A stretch of 64,000 bases of DNA, from NCBI GenBank assembly GCA_013396655.1, contig WBMV01002863.1, positions 149,335 to 213,334 on the forward strand, written 5' to 3'. Below, one piece after another: positions 41,404-51,518 of the stretch. Under the pieces are notes generated by a model. The model was not told where the DNA came from and made no database searches. It saw only the letters and a program-made list of their open reading frames with translations. Within the stretch, counting starts at the first letter, position 1. Every line of letters starts with the position of its first letter. The position numbers and the translations under genes were made by a program. Origin of the DNA: Campylorhamphus procurvoides (lineage: Eukaryota; Chordata; Aves; Passeriformes; Dendrocolaptidae).

Positions 41404-41668
41404 CCACCTTCAATTCATCCCAATTCCACCTCAAACCCACCCCAATCCCACCTTCAATTCACCCCAATTCCAACTCACCCCAATCCCAATCCCAACCTGC
41501 CCCAATCCCAACTCAAACCCACCCCAATCCCAATTCACCCCAATTCCACCTCAAATCCACCTTCATTCACCCCAATTCCAACTCAAACCCACCCCAATCC
41601 CACCTTCAATTCACCCCAATTCCACCTCATCCCAATCCCAATCCCAACTCCTCCCAATTCCACTCCCT
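41404..41668. repeat. C-rich, nearly G-free low-complexity repeat
   Basis: About 265 bp made of variants of CCCAATTCACC and CCAATCC words, with a single G on the plus strand (41499). It lies directly upstream of the NMD3 promoter. Its tail is repeated after the N at 41958. Confidence 0.9.
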
Positions 41669-41814
41669 GTGGAATGTAGGAATATTCCAATTTGTGTTAA
41701 TATCCCAGCCTGTGTTAACACCCCATCCTGTGTTAATACCCCAGTCTGTGTGCTCAGTCCCCTCTCTGACAAAGGAAAGTCTCTCATTTCCAATGTTTAA
41801 TTCCAAATAAATCG

Positions 41815-42362
41815 GGACGGGGGCCGGGCCGAACAGGCGGGCCCGCCGTGCCCTCAGCGCCCTTCTCCGGATGGGGGAGACGGATGGGTCGCATGATTTG
41901 AGATGGAACATGACTTATTTTTCCGCAGAAACACTGATTAAAGTGTTTTTCTCGCTANTCCCAATCCCAATCCCAACTCCTCCCAATTCCACTCCCTGTG
42001 GAATGTAGGAATATTCCAATTTGTGTTAATATCCCAGCCTGTGTTAACACCCCATCCTGTGTTAATACCCCAGTTTGTGTACTCAGTCCCCCCTCTGACA
42101 AAGGAAAGTCTCTCATTCCCAATGTTTAATTCCAAATAAACCGGGGCCGGGCCGAACAGGCCGTGCCCTCAGCGCCCTTCTCGGGATGGGGGAGACGGAT
42201 GGGTCGAATGATTTGCGATGGAACACGAATTATTTTTCCCCAGAAACGCTGATTAAAGTGTTTTTCTCGCTAAAAGGCGGACGGGAAGAGGCCCCGGCCG
42301 TGCCCGCCCCTCAGGCTCGCTCAGCCCGCCCCTTCCTGCCCGGCCGAGGCGTGTGGGGAGCG
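41815..42362 (+). promoter_or_regulatory. NMD3: NMD3 CpG-rich promoter region
   Basis: GC-rich sequence immediately upstream of the NMD3 start codon, with CGGGCCGGGCCGAACAGG and CCCGCCCC motifs. The block appears twice: a left copy ends at 41957 and a right copy covers about 41959-42272, separated by a single N at 41958. The right copy runs into exon 1. The two copies differ at scattered bases and by about 8 bp in length. Confidence 0.7.
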
Positions 42363-45300
42363 ATGGAGTACCTGGGGCCGGGGGAGCCCGTCAGGGGACA
42401 CATGTGAGGGGTTATAGGGGATTATAGGGGGGAATGAGGGGTTATGGGGGCCATGGAGTACCTGGGGCCGGGGGAGCCCGTGAGGGGACACATGTGAGGG
42501 GTTATGGGNGGAGTACCTGGGGCCGGAGGAGCCCGTGTGGGGGCACATGTGAGTGGTTTGGGGGGTTATGGTGGGAATGAGGGGATTATGGGTAGGTTGT
42601 GGGGAGATTGAGGGGCTCTGGGGCACCCCTGATATAACAGAGGGGTTCAAGGGCTCCCTGGCTGTTACTAAGGGTTTCAGGGGTACCCCGGGTATAAAGG
42701 ATGGGATCAGGGGCTCCCTGGGTGTAGCAGCAGTGCTGTTGATCTCTGACTCTCCCTCTCTCCTTCCCTGCCTGTGTCCCAGCCTGTGCTGCCAGTGTGG
42801 GATCCCCATCCCACCCAACCCAGCCAACATGTGCGTGGGCTGCCTGCGGGCACAGGTGGACATCACCGAGGGCATCCCCAAGCAGGGCACTGTCCACTTC
42901 TGCAAACAGTGTGAGAGGTGAGCAGTCCAGGCACCCCCTTCCCTCCAACACCTTCCCTTGGGTCTCCTGGAATGTTCCAGCACATCCCTGTGCTTGTCTG
43001 TCTATGTAAAGGTGTTGGTGTGTAGGGTCTGGATGATTTAAGTGGTGAGTTTGTGGTACTTGAAATAAAATAAAAGAGGGGTGATGTGGTGGGACTGACA
43101 GTGAAATACACATGGAATGCACTTGCAGTGCATCAGTCTCAGGGTGCAGAGAGGCAAAAGAGCACAAGTGTAGTGGAGGGCTCAGCTGTAGAAAAGGAGG
43201 CTCAGGGGGGACCTTCTCACACTCTGCAACCACCTGACAGGAGGAGGAAGCCAGATGGGGCTCTGCTCCCCCAGACAGGATGAGAGGGAACAGCCTCAAC
43301 CTGCAACAGGGGAGGTTTATGGAAAATTTCTTGATGGAAAGGGTTGTCCAGCCCTGGCACAGCTGCTCAGGGCAGTGGTGGATCCCCATCATTGGAGGGA
43401 TTTAAAAGCTCTGTGGGTGTGGCACTTGGGGACATGGGTTAGTGGTGGCCTTGGCAGTGCTAGGGAATGGTTGGACTCAATGATCTTAGAACTGTTTTCC
43501 NTGCCAGTGTGGGATCCCCATCCCACCCAACCCAGCCAACATGTGCGTGGGCTGCCTGCGGGCACAGGTGGACATCACCGAGGGCATCCCCAAGCAGGGC
43601 ACTGTCCACTTCTGCAAACAGTGTGAGAGGTGAGCAGTCCAGGCACCCCCTTCCCTCCAACACCTTCCCTTGGGTCTCCTGGAATGTTCCAGCACATCCC
43701 TGTGCTTGTCTGTCTATGTAAAGGTGTTGGTGTGTAGGGTCTGGATGATTTAAGTGGTGAGTTTGTGGTACTTGAAATAAAATAAAAGAGGGGTGATGTG
43801 GTGGGACTGACAGTGAAATACACATGGAATGCACTTGCAGTGCATCAGTCTCAGGGTGCAGAGAGGCAAAAGAGCACAAGTGTAGTGGAGGGCTCAGCTG
43901 TAGAAAAGGAGGCTCAGGGGGGACCTTCTCACACTCTGCAACCACCTGACAGGAGGAGGAAGCCAGATGGGGCTCTGCTCCCCCAGACAGGATGAGAGGG
44001 AACAGCCTCAACCTGCAACAGGGGAGGTTTATGGAAAATTTCTTGATGGAAAGGGTTGTCCAGCCCTGGCACAGCTGCTCAGGGCAGTGGTGGATCCCCA
44101 TCATTGGAGGGATTTAAAAGCTCTGTGGGTGTGGCACTTGGGGACATGGGTTAGTGGTGGCCTTGGCAGTGCTAGGGAATGGTTGGACTCAATGATCTTA
44201 GAACTGTTTTCCAGCCTAAACAATTCTGATTCTAAAAGCTTTAGCTACATTGTTGATGTTGATACTGAAAGTTTGGGAAGTAGCTGCTTGTCACTGGAGT
44301 GATTTCATTTGCTCTGGAGCATGTTAAAGTGTAAAGTGCCTCCTGTATCACAGGTATCTCCAGCCTCCAGGAACCTGGATTCAGTGCTCCTTGGAATCAA
44401 GGGAGCTCCTGGCTTTGTGTCTGAAAAAACTCAAAGCTTCTCTGAGCAAGGTGAGCAGCTGATCCGGAGGGTGTTTCATAGGGTGTTGGTATTCCATAAA
44501 GTCCAGCAAACTTGGACGGGGTTCCATCCCTCTGGAGCAGCCATTTGTACTTGTGTAGAGCTTATCAGCTGATTGATACTAAATGTTTTTAAAATGGGTT
44601 ATACAATACGTGTTCTCAGTGGTTTGGGACAATGTGAAAGAGGGTTACAGAGGTCTATATATAGATTAAATCAGAAGTTACAAGTTTAAGTTGACTAAAA
44701 CATCCTTTTATTTTGAGAAGATTATTGGAGGAAAATATCTGAGATAGTGTTTTAGGCAAAGAATTGCTTTTTACCACCCATGAAGGTTTGGATTAGATCA
44801 TTGCCTTATTGAGTTTGTTACTGCTGGGTTAGTACTTAGAGAAAAGGTTGATAATATTTTGTGTATTTATCAAAATTCATCGTTTCCTGGCATCCAGACA
44901 TACTGTTAAATAGTATATTCAGTTACTCTGGTGTGACAGCCTGAGGTGGTGTCACCTTTATTTTAGGTGGCTCAACCTCCATGTTCTACCTAAGCATTAT
45001 TAATTAGATTTGGGGTATTAATGTGTGTATTTTTAATGAAGGCTGTTCACTCTGAACTACAGCATAGGGCTGAGTTTGTGGTAGTTGGAGCTGGGTGTGC
45101 TCAACTCTTGTCCTTTCCCACGGGCAGGTCCGGCTCATTGATGCAGGTTTCATTTGGACAGAGCCGCATTCCAAGAGGCTGAAGCTGAAACTGACTGTTC
45201 AGAAAGAGGTAACTGGAGCACAGGATTCTCCCTCTGACTTTTGAAAGGCTTTTATGGCAAAAAATAGAGTTTTATTATTATATTTCATCTTGCCGAAGTT

Positions 45301-48300
45301 TTGTCATTAAAATGCCACTCATTCCAATTGGAGGAAGGTTTTTGTCTGTTCCAGTGAAGTTAGGAAACTGCTACTGTTGTTTGTGGCCCAAATAGAGTGT
45401 CTGTGACATATTTTAGTGTTTAGATTTCACTCTTGACAGGACTAACAAGGAAGCCTTGACCACTTTTGTCTTTCAGGTGATAAATGGGGCAGTTCTGCAG
45501 CAGGTGTTTGTGGTGGAGTACATTGTTCAGTCTCAGATGTGTGAGGACTGTCACAGGATTGAAGCCAAGGATTTCTGGAAAGCTGTAGTGCAAGTCAGAC
45601 AAAAGGTAGAGGCAAAGTGAATTTTCATTTGCTCATGGCAGAACAATCAGACAAAGAATTGGGTGATTTTCTGGATTTCTTGGAAAAAGATGTGCTCTCA
45701 GACAGCCACATGGATGTTTTGTCTTTGAGATTGTTGGGGGTATTCTTACTGATCTTAGTTTAGAAAAACTTCCTGCTGTTCAGTATTATTAATATATTCT
45801 TTTTAAATTATACTGGCAGGAGGACCTTGTGTGGGTTACTAAATGGCCTTCTCTGTTTCAAAGTACTTTGGAAACAGTGGGACAAATTGTTCATAAATAT
45901 TTAAATCCTTAATAGAAATAGCCTCTGTAACAACCAGTTACACAAAGATGAGAAATGTAAGTTTTAAATAATTTGATGTAAGTAGAGCACTCTAAGATCT
46001 TTTTGGTTACTTGGAGTAGGTTTTGGATGTTCCTTCTCTAGATGCCCTTTTCATATAAATGTTTATTCTTCAGAAGTCCTGCATGTGCACTAGATGGTTC
46101 TTAAATAACCTTGATAGTTTTATGTTTGGTTTTAGACTCTGCACAAGAAGACTTTCTACTATTTGGAGCAGCTGATTTTAAAGCACAGGCTCCATCAAAA
46201 CACACTTCGCATCAAGGAAATCCACGGTGAGTGAGGTGGTTGCTGGGCTTGAGGCACAATAAACTGGGTTTAGGGTGGGTGTTTTTCTGGGGGTGTGTGC
46301 TGGGAGCTGTGTACACATGGGCAGCAGATCACTTAGCTGGGGATTGTACTTGAAATAGGTTCGGTCATCAAATATTCTTTTCTTTGCAGATGGCCTGGAT
46401 TTTTATTACTCTTCCAAACAACATGCCCAGAAGATGGTGGATTTTCTTCAGTGTACCGTTCCATGCAGGTATAGCATTTAAATTTATAACCTTGAGTATT
46501 CAGAAGCTTTTGGGAAATATGTCTTTTCCTTATTTTTAAATCATTTTATAAGTGAAAGTGTAAGGAACCTATATTGTAGTTAAGAAACAGAATTGCTTCT
46601 ACAGAGATCCCGTGTTTTCCACTTAACCCTTGTAAAACTTTCCTCATGCATTTTTCTACTTCCTCAATATTTGTATTTGTTGTGCAAAGATTTTTGGTGC
46701 TGTACTTTGTGCTGATCATCTCCTGTAATTCAGGTACTGTCCTTCCTGCTGCCTGAAGGCTCTATTTTTATGTTTCACAGATCAAAATCCTCCCAACGTT
46801 TGATCTCCCATGATATTCACAGTAATGTTTACAACTACAAAAGTACTTTCTCTGTGGAAATTGTTCCAATATGCAAGGTAACTTCTCTTTGCCTCATCTT
46901 CAGGGTGTTGAGTGAAGGGGGAACAGTTTGGATTTAGAGGTGAAGGCCTCATTGTGGTTTTTGGGGAGTGGGGAGGGATCTGCATGGGAAATATAGAAGT
47001 TAATGCGTGATATTGGTTAGAAAGCTAAAAATACAAAGTATAAAGTTTTTATTCAGAATTTTCTAAAGACTTTATTAAAAGTTAAGGAGTGTAAATGATG
47101 TTCTGTTTGTTTGCAGGACAATGTTGTGTGTCTGTCACCAAAACTGGCCCAGAGCCTGGGGAACATGAGCCAGATCTGTGTGTGCATTAGGGTGACAAGC
47201 ACCATCCACCTCATCGACCCCCGAACTCTGCAGAGTAGGTTTGGGCTTCTTCCTGCACTGTGCCACCATCTGATTTGTCTGGCACAATTATTTTTTGTTT
47301 GTTTCCACAAAATCTTGTGCATTTTTGGACCTTCATGTTGTAAGTTTATCTGTACAGTAGGAATTTAATAGTGAACTAAGACATAGTTCACCAAGCTTGA
47401 TCCTGTGAGTAAAAGGTCTGTGCTTCACACACATGAGATGTGACTTGGGTACCACTGATCAGCTGCTCTTGGAGCACAAATTGGCAATATGGGTCATGTC
47501 CTAATGAATGAACAAAATGTCTCTGGCAGTTGCCTTCATTTTGGCTAATGGCTGCTTTTCATTTTTATTTCTCCCTAAGAAGTTCTCTCCCATCTTGGTG
47601 GGTTTTTTGCAGTTGCTGAAATCGATGGCAATACCTACTGGCGCCACCCTTTCAACAGCTTGTTCCACCCCAAACAGCTGGAGGAGTTTATCATCATGGA
47701 TATCAACAGGGTCCACGAGAAGAAAAAAGGGGCAGGGGCAGGGGCACGATCAAACAAGGTGAGAGCTCTCTGATTCCTGTTTTAGGCCTTCTGTTCCTCT
47801 GCTCAGCTGAATTCATGTTCTCAGTCATTCAGCCTTGCTGTTCTGTGTCTTCCCACTGGCAAAAGCTCTTCTTGGGACCATTTTCAGAAATTCTCTGTTG
47901 GAGAGCTTAAACTCTACCTTTTACTATGGTTACTGATATTCTTTTCTATTAGGTTTCCAACTCTTTAACTATCAAATTGTTTTTGTTGAAGTATGGAAGC
48001 ATTTCTTTTCAATCAGTACAAAGGAATCTTTTTCTCAGCCAAAAGCTGGATGTGCTTGAGAGTTGTGAAGTAAAAAAAAAAGCCACTAAAACACATGTCT
48101 AGTTATAGAAACAGCTTTTGGTGGATGTGGTTGGTACCTCCATGTCCTTGCTTGTGTAAGATGAGGAGTAGCAAGGGCTGCACTGGATGTTTGATTGTGA
48201 AAGAGGGGTTTGGTTGCAACTGCAGTTTGCAGCAGGGGGATGTCTGGTGGGCTGTGCTGGTGTGAAAGAGGGGTTTGGTTGCAACTGCAGTTTGCAGCAG

Positions 48301-50876
48301 GGGGATGTCTGGTGGGCTGTGCTGGTGTGAAAGAGGGGTTTGGTTGCAACTGCAGTTTGCAGCAGGGGGATGCCTGGTGGGCTGTGCTGGGTCACAGGAG
48401 TGCTCTGTGTTTCCTTCCCCAGCACACCCTGGCCGAAGCCTGGGTGCGGAAAACCTCGGAGCTGGACACGGACCATCAGTTCTTCTGCTGCACACACCTG
48501 GGCCACATCCTCAACCCTGGGGACCTTGTCTTGGGGTCTGTGCTCTTGTTTGGCTTCTACTGAATGCTCATTTAATGGTTGGGTTCTCTGCAGGCTTATG
48601 GGTTATCAGGAAGGTTCAACTGGGCTGATTCCTAAATCAGCCAAAAGGAATCATGGGGAGATTGTCCTAATCCAGGAAGTTTTTTATTAGCAGAAATCAT
48701 CTAGTGTGGGTAATGAGAGAGCTGAAGTGTTGCCTTTAGAGTGCAGGTTGGAATAACAACTCAGACACAAAGAAGTGGGAGAGATTTTTAAATCCCCAAT
48801 TAAATCTGTTTGAGTGTTCTATACAGCGATGGCAAATGGGAAATTTTTGTAAGATTGGGCAAATTAGGGGATTGTCAAACAGGCTTAAACATGACTGTTC
48901 CTGGAGCTGTTGTGAGCCCAACAGAACCTCTGTGGATATTTGGGTTCAGGAGGTTGGGAGGTGCCAGTGGACTGAATTTGGGAACAGCAGCTTCTCAGAG
49001 CTGTTCCTAATTGTGATAGCTGTGTATTGATGTGTAATTTTATTTGTTTGGTCTTTACTTGGAAACATACATTTTTAGGAGCTGTAACTTACACTGTGCT
49101 GCCCTTCAATACAAACATGTGGTACTTTGGATTCAGTTTTGTAGACACATNTATCCTTCTCTCTGTAGATATCTGGGTTCAGGAGTCTGGGAGGTGCCAC
49201 TGGACAGAATTTGGGAACAGCAGCTTCTCAGAGCTGTTCCTAATTGTGATAGCTGTGTACTGATGTGGATTTTTATTTGCTTTGTCTTTATTTGGAAGCA
49301 TATATTTTTAGGAGCTGTAACTTACACTGTGCTGCCCTTCAATGCAAACATGTGGTACTTTGGATTCAGTTTTGTAGACACATAAAACATTAAAACACCT
49401 GGTTTTATTTTAGGTTTGACTTGGCCAACTGCAACTTAAATGATGAGTTTGCCAACAAGATGAACCCACACAGTATTCCTGATGTGGTAAGAAATTTTCT
49501 TTCTCTCTACAGCGTTCTCTGCCTTTCCCAGGAAATAGGATTTGATAAGGAATACTCCCTAGTACCTAAAGGGAGAGGGGGTGTCAGTAGTGGAATTTGA
49601 ACAGCATTGGATTTAAGAATTATTTTCTTAATTTTTTTGAGGGGTGGTTAAATAATACATTTATTTTACCCTCCTTTTGGTCTTGTTCCAATTACCATTC
49701 ACTGTGTGTTGAAAACTCTATGACAACTGCATTGTGTGTCTGTCTCTTCAGGACATAACCCACAGTGCTGGGAACCATTTTAATTGACAAATGCTGAGTG
49801 CCCCTTGACCTGATTGTCCTTGTCCAGGTCCAGATTGAGTTTTGGGAGTGTTTTGAGCAGCACTGAAGGGGTGAGTGTGTGAACAGGGGCTGCTTTTGCC
49901 TGCAGGTGTTGATCAAGAAGAGCTACGACCGCACCAAGCGGCAGCGACGCAGGAACTGGAAGCTCAAAGAGCTGCAGAGGGACAGGGAAGCCCCAGACAC
50001 AGATGATGAAAGGTGCAGTATCTGCCAGGGCCTGGCCAGTGGCAAAGCTGCTACAGCAACTGCAGCAATTAGAGCCAAACTAATCAAATGAGCTGGAAAT
50101 TAATAGGTGATTTTAAAAGAACGAGTTGGAAGTGTGGGAATGCTCTCGGAAGGAAGGTCTGGTGGGGCTTTGTCTTCTGTGATTTGAGTTGGTCTTATAA
50201 ATTTGCATAAATCCAGAGGAAAAGTGAGTAAATACATTCCACCTCTTTTACAGGCAATACCAGGACTTCCTGGAAGATCTGGAAGAGGATGAAGCCATCA
50301 GGAAGAATGTCAACATTTACAGAAGTAAGGCCTTTTTCACTGGTTAATTGGGTGTAGCTAAATCAGGGCTGCTGGAGGGAAAATATTTGTACTCAAGTTG
50401 GGTATTTGCATTCTCTGAACTACTCCTGAATAGAGAGATGTATTTCACAGGGGTATTTCCCCTGCACTAGTGATGGTTCTTGTTCATTGCCTTCAACATG
50501 AGAGGGGAAAATATATTTTCTCCCACACCCAAAACCTCTGCTGGGTGAAGGATTTGATACATAATTCATTTTTTTCCCCATGAGGAGAGTTGCCATGAGA
50601 GGGACTGTTGGTTTTTAGAAGGGACTTTTTGTTTCTTGGTTTTGTGGTTTGGGGGATGTTGGTTTGGTTTTATCTCCCTCCTCCTTTGGATTGGTTTTCT
50701 TTGCTCAGGTGTTTTTTGGGGTGTTTCTCCATGTGTTTTTAGATGCAGATATTCCAGTGGAGAGTGACACGGATGAGGATGGACCTCCCCGGATCAGCCT
50801 GGCTGAAATGCTGGAGGATCTCCATATTTCTGAGGATGCCACTGGTGGGGAGGGAGCAGAAATGCTGACAGAGTAA
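42363..50876 (+). CDS. NMD3: 60S ribosomal export protein NMD3, 15 coding exons, 503 aa
   Basis: NMD3 is the nuclear export adaptor that recruits CRM1/XPO1 to pre-60S ribosomal subunits and is released in the cytoplasm. Exons: 42363-42403, 42783-42917, 44354-44450, 45128-45208, 45477-45605, 46136-46226, 46390-46468, 46781-46877, 47117-47234, 47613-47758, 48423-48535, 49414-49486, 49906-50012, 50254-50324, 50743-50876. The sum is 1512 nt, giving 503 aa, the same length as human NMD3. Zinc-binding CxxC pairs are at C16/C19, C31/C34, C54/C57 and C140/C143. A basic NLS-like patch (KRQRRR) lies near 411-416 and a leucine-rich export signal ISLAEMLEDLHI at 477-488. All introns are GT-AG; the donor after exon 11 (GG/GTCTGT) is weak. 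The start was chosen from exon copy 1 of three; copy 2 at 42453 would give the same protein start. Exon 2 is duplicated at 43502. Confidence 0.96.
42453..42493 (+). other. NMD3: Second copy of NMD3 exon 1
   Basis: This repeats the 41-nt exon at 42363-42403, including ATG, the MEYLGPGEPV reading and the CAT/GTGAGG donor, exactly 90 bp downstream and with no N between. One base differs (GTC to GTG, synonymous). It could act as an alternative first coding exon, or it may be a true 90-bp tandem duplication. Confidence 0.85.
42510..42548 (+). other. NMD3: Third, start-less copy of NMD3 exon 1
   Basis: After a single N at 42509 the exon sequence begins again from the base before the second codon (EYLGPEEPVWGH), with an intact donor. 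The ATG is lost in the N. It differs in several codons from copies 1 and 2. It is probably an alternative allele joined by the assembler. Confidence 0.8.
42790..43500. repeat. Left copy of a 711-bp direct duplication (NMD3 exon 2 and intron 2)
   Basis: This segment recurs at 43502-44212 at a constant offset of 712 bases. It contains most of exon 2 and a CR1 fragment (about 43170-43500). Translations of the two copies are identical in all frames I compared. The copies meet at one N. Confidence 0.95.
43170..43500 (+). mobile_element. CR1 fragment in NMD3 intron 2 (also present at 43882-44216)
   Basis: CTCAGCTGTAGAAAAGGAGG to GGACTCAATGATCTTAGAAC is the same CR1 type as at 22040. The second occurrence is part of the 711-bp duplication, not an independent insertion. 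Confidence 0.85.
43502..44212. repeat. Right copy of the 711-bp duplication, with partial NMD3 exon 2
   Basis: It begins 7 nt inside exon 2 with no splice acceptor, so the exon-2 copy (43502-43629) is incomplete at its 5' end but keeps its donor. It is most easily explained as overlapping contig ends that were not merged. Confidence 0.95.
48196..48390. repeat. 65-bp tandem repeat, three copies, NMD3 intron 10
   Basis: Units begin at 48196, 48261 and 48326 with TGTGAAAGAGGGG and are nearly identical; the third has one visible change (GTCTGG to GCCTGG). The array ends about 30 bp before the exon 11 acceptor at 48422. Confidence 0.95.
48925..49385. repeat. Diverged direct duplication in NMD3 intron 11, joined by N
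   Basis: About 215 bp ending at 49150 recurs after the N at 49151, from about 49166 to 49383. The copies differ at scattered bases. This looks like two alleles placed end to end. Confidence 0.85.
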
Positions 50877-51512
50877 TAGTGCACTGTCTGTGCCAGAAAT
50901 ATTCCCTTGGGGGGGAAAAGGTACCCAAACCACCTCTAAACATTTCCAGCTGATCACAGGATCAGGAAAAGCAACATGACTACCACTGTACCCCAAAATA
51001 AGGGTCCCAAATTAACATTTTATAGATAATATTTTAGGGAAACAGCAGTTAAGTTTCTGCTGCAAGCATTGCAATATAATAATTCCTCCCACCCTGAGAG
51101 CTCTTTCTTGCAACTTCTGCCATGTAAAGGGCACCTGACTAATTTCAGGGTTATCCTTTGGGATTCTGGAATCAACTGATAGGGAAGGTTGTCCAGAGGG
51201 AGAGCTTTTATTCTGCTTTGGTGGATTTTTAGGTAGAGTACCTACCTGCTCTTCATTGCTTTAATTTTTTCACAGTGGGAGGGTTTTCCCTATCTTAATT
51301 TTATTCCATATATCAATATTTTGGGGAAGCTCAAGGGTGCAATTTCTGTTCCCTTGGTAAGGGAACTCCAAATATACATCTTTTATCCACAAAAAACGTG
51401 CCTGTAAAGCCCTTGATCAGAAAGATTGGGAAATTCTGTGGAGTGTACTGAATAATGTACTATGTCCATGCCTTTATCAGTGGCTTAGAGGCAATATGCA
51501 CAGTGTATAATT

Positions 51513-51518
51513 AATAAA
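51513..51518 (+). terminator. NMD3: Candidate NMD3 polyadenylation signal
   Basis: AATAAA in AT-rich sequence about 640 bp after the stop codon. It is the first good hexamer downstream of the coding region. Confidence 0.45.

Noticed and set aside
41376..41810. 144-codon Pro/Asn/Ser-rich plus-strand ORF
   Set aside because: A translation of the C-rich low-complexity tract upstream of NMD3, with no start context or homology.
42586..43392. 268-codon minus-strand ORF opposite NMD3 exon 2
   Set aside because: Antisense to NMD3 exon 2 and the CR1 fragment, and duplicated only because the 711-bp block is repeated.
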